Source: Pedococcus cremeus
Lineage (GTDB): Bacteria > Actinomycetota > Actinomycetes > Actinomycetales > Dermatophilaceae
Assembly: GCF_900111375.1 (NCBI RefSeq)
Contig: NZ_FOHB01000007.1
Span: forward strand, 221,120 to 285,119
Direction: 5' to 3'
DNA length: 64,000 bases
Part shown: positions 20,727 to 28,892 of the stretch, one piece after another
How positions within the stretch are numbered: the first letter of the stretch is position 1
Layout: every line of letters begins with the position of its first letter
Position numbers and translations under genes: made by a program
Notes under the pieces: model-generated
Told to the model about the DNA's origin: nothing
Databases searched by the model: none
The model's input: the letters and a program-made list of their open reading frames with translations, nothing else

Positions 20727-21938
20727 TCAGGGGAAGCCCCAGCCGCCCTGCGGGCCGGCATAAACAAGCAGCTTGCTGACCCAGACCCATTGGGCCGCGA
20801 TCCCTAGCAGGCAAAGCCCCGCCACGAGGGACGCTCGCATCATCTTGCTGTTCCCCTTTTGCGGGCCTGGCACAAGGGCGAGCGCGATGGGGAAGGACAG
20901 CAGCAGGTACCGGACGATGCTCCAGGTGGCCCCCGTCGTCATGAGGATGTAAGCCGGATACGTCGCTGCCCATCCCCAGAGTTCGGGCCCAGGTGAGCGC
21001 TGAGCCAGTCGGAGCAGCAGCCCTGCGTAACTGAGGACCAGCACGGCCAGGACTACCCAACCAGCTGCACCCGTGCGATGAGCCGCAGCCAGCCACGGCG
21101 GATCAAAGGGGGAAGAGGTGAACCCGGGCCACGCCTTCATGGTCGTCAGGTAGGCGTCGGGTTCCCCCGTGATCGCTCCGGCGAGAAGCAGCCACATGCC
21201 GGTGGCGGCGACACTGGCCGTGAACAACGCCAGGAGCGAAACCGGCGGCCAAGGGATGCGGCCGTCCCGTCTGCGGAGAGGCCGAGCCACACGCACCCAC
21301 CAATGAAGCGCGATCACTGGCGCGAGCACCAAGCTGATGTTTCGGGTCAACCCCAGGAGGAGAACCGGGATGATCGCCCACCAGTAACGTTGTCGCAGGA
21401 CCAGGAGCAACGCAGACCCGACCAATAGCAGCGCAAGGCTCTCGGTGTAGGCCGCCTGGAAGATGGGTGCTGCGGGGAAGCAACAGAGGAGGGCGACCGC
21501 CGAGAGGGCTTGGCCACGGCCTGTCGCTTCGGCGGTGAGTCGGTACACCACCAGAACAGCGGCGGCACCGATCAACAGGCTCAGCGTTGGGGCGACGATC
21601 GGAAAATCAAGTTTCGTGATCGCCATCAGGAGTCGCACGAGCATGGGGTAGAGGGGGAAGAAGGCGAGTGAGGTTTGCTGTGGCTGCCCGTCAGCGCCTC
21701 GTGCAGAATCTGGATAGCCGTTCTGGGCAATATCCCAGTACCACTGACTGTCCCAAGACGTCATCACGGTCCCGTAGTCAGCCGGCAGGATGGCTGGCCC
21801 GACCGAGTGGTAACCGGGCAGGGCCTCCATGTGGACGACCCTGCCCGGCGACGTCGCCACCACGAAGAGGACGGCCAGCAGTCGCGTGACCAGGTAGATC
21901 GCGAGGGCGGGACCGTATTCCTTCAGGAGCCGCTTCAC
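20727..21938 (-). CDS. PIG-V-like mannosyltransferase
   Basis: 403 residues from a GTG that overlaps the stop of the upstream gene (GTGA). The first extracytoplasmic loop has SWDSQWYWDIAQNGYP, followed by FFPLYPMLVRLL and QAAYTESLALLL. These are hallmark motifs of the PIG-V family of polyprenyl-mannose-dependent GT-C enzymes. About nine membrane spans follow. It ends a three-gene minus-strand unit with two GT-C-like paralogues, so it probably mannosylates lipids, glycans or secreted proteins at the outer membrane face. Confidence 0.88.
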   Translation of the reverse strand: MKRLLKEYGPALAIYLVTRLLAVLFVVATSPGRVVHMEALPGYHSVGPAILPADYGTVMTSWDSQWYWDIAQNGYPDSARGADGQPQQTSLAFFPLYPMLVRLLMAITKLDFPIVAPTLSLLIGAAAVLVVYRLTAEATGRGQALSAVALLCCFPAAPIFQAAYTESLALLLVGSALLLVLRQRYWWAIIPVLLLGLTRNISLVLAPVIALHWWVRVARPLRRRDGRIPWPPVSLLALFTASVAATGMWLLLAGAITGEPDAYLTTMKAWPGFTSSPFDPPWLAAAHRTGAAGWVVLAVLVLSYAGLLLRLAQRSPGPELWGWAATYPAYILMTTGATWSIVRYLLLSFPIALALVPGPQKGNSKMMRASLVAGLCLLGIAAQWVWVSKLLVYAGPQGGWGFP

Positions 21939-23431
21939 CGGGTTGGCCGAGTCAGCAGGACGAAGTTCCCCCCGGATGCCTCGCTCGTCCAGCGAAGGCG
22001 ATGCGTCAAGGCATCAGCCAGCGCTGAGTCCTTGGTGAGCAGTGCCGCCCCCGCACCCGTCTCATCGACGAAAGCTCGCCACCCGGGCTTCGCCTCCAGC
22101 GCATCAACGTAAGCGCGAAGATGGGCGTTGGAGTAGATCTCACCCCGAAGGTCCGCCGTAGGAACGAGACTCGGGTGTCGCCACAGGAGCCAGCCGCTGA
22201 TGCCGAAGTCATTCAGGACCACCGTTCCCGCCGGCAGTGCGTCCATTTCCATGTCCACAGCGTCGAGCCGACTTGGATAGTGCTGTGCCTGTCTCCCGAT
22301 CGGAGTTGCGCACATGCCTGCCGCGATGACGGTGAGCACCGCGACGCTAGCCGCCAGCGCTCGAACCTCACGGGTCGAGAGGCGTTCCCGTCCAGCGGTG
22401 GTGAGCGACTGAAGCCCGCCTGCAAGGAGAGGTGCGGCCGCGATGCACCCCAAGGGCACCAGACGCCACATCCAGAGGACGCAAAACCCCGCGAAACTTA
22501 GGAGGGCGATGTGCCACAACGGTCGCTTGCGCGGCTTCACAACCCACAGAACCGCGCACGCAGTCACCATGGAGAGCGCGGCCCACGAGAACACATTGTT
22601 GAGCGGGGTGGCCCGCCACTCTTCAGCGATCATCGTGGCTTTGTCCGCCACTTCGAACGGCGTCAGCGCAAGGGAGGGCCCAAGGGGTGTGACGAGAACG
22701 GCCCCGAGGCACGACAGCCACAGAATGGCGAGCCTGGTGGCTTCCTTCCGTGACGGTCGGGTAGCCGGGTCGGCCACAAGGGATACCAGGACGAGGCCCC
22801 CAAGAGCGAGGCCGAATGTCCAGAGACCGTGCGAGCACGCCCACAGCCAAAAGACCGGGACCAACCACCAGCGAGGCCTCCGGTCGGCAGCCATGCCGCA
22901 CCAGGCGTGGAGGGTCACGGCGAACAGCACGAAGCTCACCAGTTGAGGTCGTGGGTTCAACCCTCCACCCGCGCCCACCAGCGCCAGGGCACTCACCACG
23001 GCTGCAGGCAGACGCCCGGCGTAGCGACGGCATAGCACGTAGACGATGGCGACGAGAGCGACGATGGCCACCGCGCGCAGCCACAGGACGAAGCCTGGAC
23101 CGAAGCTCGAGTATCCGAGCGACGTGAGCACCTCAGGCAGCCACTGTGTCGCCACATATGCACGGTCGGCGAAGCGGGCCGATGGATCGTGGAAGCGCAG
23201 TGCTCCTGTCGATCGCAGGACGTCGCCGACCCTGAGGTGCCACCAGACATCCGGCTCACTGAACGGAGACAGTCCCTTCACCAGGGCCAACGTCATGACG
23301 ACGCCGAGCGCGCCAAGACTCAGCAGTGGAGGAGTCGTGCGCAAAAGTCGAGGCTCCTCGCCACTCGCGAGGTCATCCGACGGCTCGTTCCTGGTCACGA
23401 CGTCGGCCGTCGAAGCTGTCAACTTGCTCAT
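21935..23431 (-). CDS. GT-C-like membrane protein, paralogue 2 of 4
   Basis: 498 residues from the ATG at 23431, in an ATGA overlap with the upstream paralogue. Conserved family motifs appear in order: EPDVWWHL, TQWLPE, RPQLVSFVL, RPRWWLVP, ACSHGLW, TPLGP and EEWRATP. The C-terminal tail has LPAGTVVLNDFGISGWLLW, DLRGEIY and KPGWR. Ten or more hydrophobic segments are present. It is translationally linked to the genes on both sides. A lipid-linked sugar transferase role is inferred from the acidic loop motif and the PIG-V neighbour. Substrate unknown. Confidence 0.82.
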   Translation of the reverse strand: MSKLTASTADVVTRNEPSDDLASGEEPRLLRTTPPLLSLGALGVVMTLALVKGLSPFSEPDVWWHLRVGDVLRSTGALRFHDPSARFADRAYVATQWLPEVLTSLGYSSFGPGFVLWLRAVAIVALVAIVYVLCRRYAGRLPAAVVSALALVGAGGGLNPRPQLVSFVLFAVTLHAWCGMAADRRPRWWLVPVFWLWACSHGLWTFGLALGGLVLVSLVADPATRPSRKEATRLAILWLSCLGAVLVTPLGPSLALTPFEVADKATMIAEEWRATPLNNVFSWAALSMVTACAVLWVVKPRKRPLWHIALLSFAGFCVLWMWRLVPLGCIAAAPLLAGGLQSLTTAGRERLSTREVRALAASVAVLTVIAAGMCATPIGRQAQHYPSRLDAVDMEMDALPAGTVVLNDFGISGWLLWRHPSLVPTADLRGEIYSNAHLRAYVDALEAKPGWRAFVDETGAGAALLTKDSALADALTHRLRWTSEASGGNFVLLTRPTR

Positions 23432-24840
23432 GGAAGCCTTCGCATGAGCACCAGCCCTGAACCGGAGCCGAGGTCGGACCAGCCCGCCTCTCCGGCCAGC
23501 GCAGCACGCACCGGGGCATCCTCCTTCACGAGCGCGGCGGTGGCGCCCGATGAACTGAGGAGCCCCTCCCACCCGGGCTCAGCAGCCACCATGGTCATGT
23601 AGTTCCTGACGCGAAGTGAGGTGTATGACTCGACCCGAAGGTCGTAGACCGGACGGAGTTGAGGCGCTGCGAACATCACCCAGCCACTGGTGTCGCTGTC
23701 GACGAGGATCCGCGTGCCCGTGGGAAGTGCGGCCAAAGCCGGCTGAAGAGCATACGGCGTCCCTCTCGGGTGCCCTGCTTGTGCACCAGCCACCGGCACT
23801 GCCACCACGAGACCGAAGAGAACCGCCACCCACCCAAGCCGCAGGTTGGGCTTCGAGTGCTCTACCTTGCGTCGCGGCAGCCTCTGCTCGAGTGCGGTGC
23901 ACGTCAAGGGAAGCGCCACCATGGCGGCCACAGCCACCGTGCGTTCCATATAGAGAGTGAGGACGAGGGCGACCAGGCAGTTCACGAGTTGCCACGTGGG
24001 TGGGCGCCGCTGCAGCGAGAGCCAGGCCAGCCATGCGGCCGCGAGCAGCAACAGGACCGCCATGACATGGGGGGAACGGACCGAAGTCGGCATCCACTCC
24101 TGGACGAACTCCCGCGCCTGTGAGCCGACCGCGAAGGGGGTGAGGAGCAAGCGCGGGCCCAGTGGTGTCAACGCCGCTGCCAGCAGGCACGAGGCTTTCA
24201 GCGCAAGAAGCCGAACTGCCGCTCTGCGCTTCACGGCGCCCGTCATCAGCAGAGTGACGACCGTGAGACCGCCCAGACCTAACCCGATGACCCACACGCC
24301 GTGCGTCGAGGCGGCGACCCAGGTCAAGGGCACCAGCCACCAACGGGGCCGGCGGTCCTCGGCTGTCCGCCACCACGCCATGAGGACTGGAGCGAGCAAG
24401 ACAAAACCCGCCAGCTGTGGACGCTCCGTCAGGGAAGGCCACGCCGCGAAGATCGCGACGGTCGTTGTCAGACAGGCGACCCACGGCCGCGTTAGAGAGC
24501 TTGCCCAGCGCCAGAGAAGGAGGGCAAGGATCGCGATCCCAGCTGCACGCTCCCAGACCACGGCAGCACTTCCGAACCTGTCGAAAAGGACGGCAGAGAG
24601 GATTGATGGCAACCACTGGGTCGGGATGTACTCATGGCTCGCGAACGGCGCCCAAGGGTCGGGGAGGCCGAACCGGTTGCCGTGCAAGAGGAATTGACCG
24701 ACCTTCAGGTGCAGCCATGGACTGGGGTCGCTCACAGGACGCAGCGCCAGAACGGGCAGGGCCGCGAGCAGCGCTAGGGGGACGATGTGGCCCCAGAGGT
24801 GGCCACGGCGCACCAGTGTTGAGGGTGAGCCGGGCGACAT
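23428..24840 (-). CDS. GT-C-like membrane protein, paralogue 3 of 4
   Basis: 470 residues from the ATG at 24840; an upstream ATG in frame is less likely. It is the most diverged copy. The first loop is SDPSPWLHL, where the others have DPDxxWH, so the second Asp is a Ser. STHGVW replaces CSHGxW, and WLPS replaces WLPE. RPQL, RPRWWLVP, TPLGP, LPTGTRILVDSDTSGW and DLRVESY are kept. It heads the minus-strand unit that includes paralogue 2 and the PIG-V-like gene. Loss of the acidic residue could mean altered chemistry or a non-catalytic partner role. Confidence 0.8.
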   Translation of the reverse strand: MSPGSPSTLVRRGHLWGHIVPLALLAALPVLALRPVSDPSPWLHLKVGQFLLHGNRFGLPDPWAPFASHEYIPTQWLPSILSAVLFDRFGSAAVVWERAAGIAILALLLWRWASSLTRPWVACLTTTVAIFAAWPSLTERPQLAGFVLLAPVLMAWWRTAEDRRPRWWLVPLTWVAASTHGVWVIGLGLGGLTVVTLLMTGAVKRRAAVRLLALKASCLLAAALTPLGPRLLLTPFAVGSQAREFVQEWMPTSVRSPHVMAVLLLLAAAWLAWLSLQRRPPTWQLVNCLVALVLTLYMERTVAVAAMVALPLTCTALEQRLPRRKVEHSKPNLRLGWVAVLFGLVVAVPVAGAQAGHPRGTPYALQPALAALPTGTRILVDSDTSGWVMFAAPQLRPVYDLRVESYTSLRVRNYMTMVAAEPGWEGLLSSSGATAALVKEDAPVRAALAGEAGWSDLGSGSGLVLMRRLP

Positions 24841-25037
24841 GCCCCAATTCTGCCGGATCGACGCATCCCGAGCCGGACCACACACCGGCATCACCCGTTC
24901 GGTTGATCTTCGGGATACGAAGGGTCCACCTCACTGTGACGAGATGGCCGATTCGCCGGGTGCCTCTCGCCTGACAGCCTTCTCGAGGTCGAGGTGCATC
25001 GCCTCGCAGCCCGTTGGTCTCGAAAGGACTCACCAGC

Positions 25038-25211
25038 ATGATCAAGTTCATCGCCAAGTTCCAGGCACGCATGGCCACGGCCGACCGTGGCGCCACCGCG
25101 GTTGAGTACGGCCTGATGGTCGCCCTGATCGCGATCGTCATCATCGTTGCCGTTTCCCTCCTGGGCAACAACCTCTCCGGCCTGTTCAACAAGGTCGCCG
25201 GCAGCGTCTGA
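25038..25211 (+). CDS. flp: Flp-type pilin (major)
   Basis: 57 residues from the ATG at 25038, nine bases after GAAAGGA. The leader of 18 residues ends in Gly, and the mature chain starts ATAVEYGLMVALIAIVIIV with the Glu5-Tyr6 pair diagnostic of Flp pilins. A single hydrophobic helix and a short tail follow. It is the first gene of the Tad operon and probably the main pilus subunit, cut by a TadV-type peptidase. That peptidase is not in this window. Confidence 0.95.
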   Translation: MIKFIAKFQARMATADRGATAVEYGLMVALIAIVIIVAVSLLGNNLSGLFNKVAGSV

Positions 25212-25262
25212 TCCAGCTGAGAGCGACGGGCTCACCGGCCCGCCGATCGCAGGAGGTTAGTG

Positions 25263-25517
25263 ATGAGCAGCAACTCCAACGGTTCCTCGATTCGCAGCCG
25301 AGAGGTGGCGAAGTCGATGGTGCTCCTCGTCACGGCCACCCTCAGCGGGTTGGTACGTGGTCGCCTCGGTGAGAGCCGAGGCGACCACGGAGCCACCGCT
25401 GTCGAGTACGCCCTGATGGCGAGTCTCATTGCCGTCGTGATCGTTGCCTCGGTCACGCTCTTCGGACAGAACGTCGTCACCCTGTTCGCTGTGCCGACCA
25501 GCGTCTTCAACCCCTAG
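25263..25517 (+). CDS. second Flp-type pilin with an extended leader
   Basis: 84 residues from the ATG at 25263, six bases after a perfect AGGAGG. The processing motif is HG before ATAVEYALMASLIAVVIVA. The leader is 43 residues and holds its own hydrophobic stretch (SMVLLVTATLSGLV), unlike the short polar leader of the first pilin. It may be a minor pilin or an assembly factor. A downstream ATG would give a 25-residue leader but has no ribosome site. It lies 51 bases after flp and 29 bases before cpaB. Confidence 0.88.
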   Translation: MSSNSNGSSIRSREVAKSMVLLVTATLSGLVRGRLGESRGDHGATAVEYALMASLIAVVIVASVTLFGQNVVTLFAVPTSVFNP

Positions 25518-25546
25518 CCGCTCCTGACTGATCGAGGAAACCACTC

Positions 25547-26335
25547 ATGGGACGCAGAATCGTCGCCATCTTCGCAGCCGCTCTCGTCGCCATCCTGGGC
25601 GTCGGGGCGGTGCTGTTGTATGCCCGCGGCGCTGACCAGCGGGCCATCGCCGAGCAGCAGCCGGCGGATGTCTATGTTGCGACCAAACCTGTCTCTTCAG
25701 GAACCATGCTGAAGGATGCCGTTCGCAGCGGAGCCATCGTGAAGACGTCGGTTGCGGCGAAGGGACGCCCTCTGGGAGCCCTGACCACCGTCACCGACAG
25801 CAACAGCTCACTCTTGGCGCTTACCGACATCCAGCCGGGTGAGTACGTGCTGGCAGGCCGGTTCGGTTCAACGCCCAAGGGAACCAGGGCCATCGAGGTA
25901 CCGGCGGGCATGGTGGCCGTCTCCGTGCAGTTGTCCGACCCGGCACGGGTCGGAACCTTCGTCACTCCGGGCACGCGAATCGCGATCTTCGACTCATACA
26001 AGATCAAGGCGATCGGTGACGACCCGAAGTCGAAAACGCTCAACCAAGCCGATGTCAAGGGGACCAGCATTCTTCTTGACGATGTGCTGGTCATCGCCAT
26101 GGGTGACACAGCCCTCACACCGGGGGTCCAGGCCTCCACTGACGAGAAGGCGGCGCCGGCAGCACCCAGCTTCCTGGTCACCGTCGCCGTTTCTCCCAAG
26201 GACGCCGCGCGTCTGGTTCATGGCATCAACACCGGTGAGCTCTACGCCGCCCTGCGTGGCTCGGACGTCAAGATGGCTGGTGTCCCCCGCGTGGACGACC
26301 TCAACCTCTTCGACCTGTCAGGGGTGGGCAAGTGA
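25547..26335 (+). CDS. cpaB: Flp pilus assembly protein CpaB/RcpC
   Basis: 262 residues. An N-terminal membrane helix (about 5-27) precedes a SAF domain (about 40-105, with DVYVATKPVSSGTML). An RcpC/CpaB domain follows (VSVQLSDPARVGTFVTPGTRIAIF). In Tad systems CpaB/RcpC sits in the envelope and is needed for pilus assembly. Its TGA overlaps the GTG of the next gene. A second, smaller SAF protein is at 49440. Confidence 0.9.
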   Translation: MGRRIVAIFAAALVAILGVGAVLLYARGADQRAIAEQQPADVYVATKPVSSGTMLKDAVRSGAIVKTSVAAKGRPLGALTTVTDSNSSLLALTDIQPGEYVLAGRFGSTPKGTRAIEVPAGMVAVSVQLSDPARVGTFVTPGTRIAIFDSYKIKAIGDDPKSKTLNQADVKGTSILLDDVLVIAMGDTALTPGVQASTDEKAAPAAPSFLVTVAVSPKDAARLVHGINTGELYAALRGSDVKMAGVPRVDDLNLFDLSGVGK

Positions 26336-27528
26336 CGCTGCTCTGGGACAACGACCCGGCGGCGGCCGAGAGGTTCAGCTACGCGGTCGGTGGAGACATC
26401 ACCCGCCAAGACTCCCACGCGGCTCTCATACGGTCTTTGGAGGACTCCCCCGGCGAGCACCTGGTCGTCATCGGGCCCGACATCGACATGCAGAGCGCGT
26501 GTGACCTGTCCGAGGCAGTGCGCGTGCAGCGTGCCGAGGTGGGAGTTCTACTTCTGCGCCGGCGTCTGGACGTCGCGGTGCTGGGGCAGGCTCTCAGGGC
26601 CGGCGTGCGTGAGGTCATCACCGCGGACGACCTGACCGGACTGGCGGACGCCGTTCGCCGTAGCCGTGAGCTCTCTCTGAAAATGGCGGGCCACCAGGAC
26701 CACGCCGTCAAGGAGGGCAAGGTGGTCACGGTGTTCTCCGCCAAGGGGGGGGTCGGTAAGACGACGTTCTCGACGAACCTGGGGGCTTACCTCGCCTCGA
26801 CGGGAGCAAAGGTTCTTGTGGTCGACCTTGACCTCGCCTTTGGCGACGTCGGCATCAGCCTGCAGATGCTGCCGCAGAACTCGATCATTGACCTGGTCCA
26901 GATGGCTGGGCACCTCGATGAGAAGGGCTTGGAGTCCGTCGTCACCCACCACGAGAGCGGCTTGGACGCTGCTTGTGCGCCGGCGGAACCGAGTGATGCC
27001 GACCGGATTCCGGGCCAGATCATCGGCGAGCTTCTGAAAGTCGGCAAGCGCAAGTATGACTTCATCGTCGTCGACACACCGCCTGCATTCACAGAGCATG
27101 TGCTGGCGGCGTTCGACAACAGCGATCTGCTGATACTGCTGGCTACGCTCGACATCCCTGCGGTCAAGAACCTCCGCCTGACATTGGACACCCTCGACCT
27201 CCTGGGCAGTCCGAAGGAGGACCGCGTGGTGGTCCTGAACCGCTCGGACGCCAAGGTCGGCCTGCGGGCCGAGGACGTCGTGGCCGTGATCAAGCAGGAG
27301 ATCGCCGTCATGGTGCCCAACAGCCAGGCGGTGCCCGCGTCGGTCAACCGCGGCGTGCCGATCGTGCTGGACGAGCCAAAGCACGCCGTCAGCCTCGCCA
27401 TCAAGGAGCTGGCCGAGTCCTTCATCAAGCCACTGGCCGCAAGTGACGGTCGAGACGAACCCAAGGAGCGCCGCGGCCAGGACGAGCACGCGCGCCGCCG
27501 CATCCTCAGCTGGGGAGGTCGTCGATGA
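26332..27528 (+). CDS. tadZ: TadZ/CpaE pilus-localising ATPase
   Basis: 398 residues from a GTG overlapping the cpaB stop. The N-terminal 120 residues form an atypical receiver-like domain. A MinD/ParA-type ATPase follows with the complete deviant Walker A, KGGVGKT, at 138-144, then LVVDLDLAFGD and VVDTPPAF. TadZ positions the secretion apparatus at the membrane. The ATPase part is intact, unlike the CpaE-like gene at 50108. An ATGA overlap leads into tadA. Confidence 0.93.
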   Translation: MTLLWDNDPAAAERFSYAVGGDITRQDSHAALIRSLEDSPGEHLVVIGPDIDMQSACDLSEAVRVQRAEVGVLLLRRRLDVAVLGQALRAGVREVITADDLTGLADAVRRSRELSLKMAGHQDHAVKEGKVVTVFSAKGGVGKTTFSTNLGAYLASTGAKVLVVDLDLAFGDVGISLQMLPQNSIIDLVQMAGHLDEKGLESVVTHHESGLDAACAPAEPSDADRIPGQIIGELLKVGKRKYDFIVVDTPPAFTEHVLAAFDNSDLLILLATLDIPAVKNLRLTLDTLDLLGSPKEDRVVVLNRSDAKVGLRAEDVVAVIKQEIAVMVPNSQAVPASVNRGVPIVLDEPKHAVSLAIKELAESFIKPLAASDGRDEPKERRGQDEHARRRILSWGGRR

Positions 27529-28892
27529 GTCTCGCGGACCGACTTGAGAGCGTTCGCCGCGCACAGCAGCCGGCGGCGACCGCCGAACAGGACCGAAACG
27601 CTCCTGAGCGACCACGGATCGTCGACCCGTTCGCGGCGGTGAAGGCGAGCGTGCACCAGGCGCTGCTCGACTCGTTGGGGCCGCAGCTCTACGACCCGCA
27701 CCTCGACCAGGGGGAACTCGAGACCCGGGTTCGGCACACGCTGCAGGAGGTCATCGACTCCGAAGAGACTCCTCTCTCCCTATCGGACCGCACCCGCATC
27801 GCGCAGGAAGTCGCGGACGAGATCCTCGGCCACGGTCCGCTGGAGCCGCTGCTTCGCGACAGCGAGATCAGCGAGATCATGGTCAACGGCCCGGAGAAGA
27901 TCTACGTGGAGCGAGCAGGCAAGCTGTACTCGGTCGACACCCACTTCAGCAGTGAAGCCCACCTGCGGCGCACAATCGACAAAATCGTCGGGCGCGTGGG
28001 TCGACGTGTCGACGAGGCCAGCCCACTCGTGGACGCCCGTCTGCCCGACGGCTCGCGCGTCAATGCAGTGATCCCGCCGATTGCCCTCGACGGCTCGATG
28101 CTCACCATTCGAAAGTTCTCGACCGACCCCTTCACCGACAAGGACCTCATCGCATTCGGCACCTTCAGCGTGCAGGTGCGCGACTTCCTCATTGCCACCG
28201 TTCGTGGACGTCGGAACATCATCATCTCCGGTGGTACGGGGTCCGGTAAGACGACCTTGCTCAACGTGATCTCGTCGTTCATCCCCGAGGACGAACGCAT
28301 TGTCACCATTGAGGACGCCGCTGAGCTGCAGCTCCACCAGGACCACGTGCTGCGTCTCGAGTCCCGACCTGCGAACATCGAGGGCAAGGGCTCGATCCCC
28401 ATCCGTGAGCTGGTCAAGAACTCGCTTCGTATGCGCCCCGACCGCATCGTGGTCGGTGAGATCCGTGACGGCGCCGCGCTCGACATGCTTCAGGCGATGA
28501 ACACCGGCCACGACGGGTCCATCACCACCGTGCACGCCAACAGCCCCCGAGATAGCCTTTCCCGTCTTGAGACGCTTGTGCTGATGGCAGGTGTCGACCT
28601 CCCGGTGCGCGCGATCCGTGAGCAAGTGGCGGGTGCGGTGGACCTCGTGATCCAGCAGGCCCGCCTCAAGGATGGCTCGCGCCGGGTAGTCGCCATCTCC
28701 GAGGTGGTTGGCATGGAGTCTGACGTCATCACGATGCAAGACATCTTCACGTTCAACTACAGCGCAGGGCGTGATGAGAACGGTCGCTTCCGAGGCTCAC
28801 TGGTCAGCACTGGCCTTCGCCCCAAGTTCGCTGAGGACCTCCACGACCAAGGGATCGACCTGCCGCCGAACCTCTTCGTACGGGGGATGTAG
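27525..28892 (+). CDS. tadA: Tad secretion ATPase TadA/CpaF
   Basis: 455 residues. The N-terminal domain is followed by a type II/IV secretion ATPase core. Walker A is GGTGSGKT (236-243), the Asp box includes TIEDAAELQ, Walker B is RIVVGEIRDGAA, and the His box is TTVHANS. The hexamer powers extension, and possibly retraction, of the Flp pilus from the cytoplasmic face. It overlaps tadZ by four bases, and its TAG shares one base with the next GTG, so the operon is very compact. Confidence 0.96.
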   Translation: MSLADRLESVRRAQQPAATAEQDRNAPERPRIVDPFAAVKASVHQALLDSLGPQLYDPHLDQGELETRVRHTLQEVIDSEETPLSLSDRTRIAQEVADEILGHGPLEPLLRDSEISEIMVNGPEKIYVERAGKLYSVDTHFSSEAHLRRTIDKIVGRVGRRVDEASPLVDARLPDGSRVNAVIPPIALDGSMLTIRKFSTDPFTDKDLIAFGTFSVQVRDFLIATVRGRRNIIISGGTGSGKTTLLNVISSFIPEDERIVTIEDAAELQLHQDHVLRLESRPANIEGKGSIPIRELVKNSLRMRPDRIVVGEIRDGAALDMLQAMNTGHDGSITTVHANSPRDSLSRLETLVLMAGVDLPVRAIREQVAGAVDLVIQQARLKDGSRRVVAISEVVGMESDVITMQDIFTFNYSAGRDENGRFRGSLVSTGLRPKFAEDLHDQGIDLPPNLFVRGM

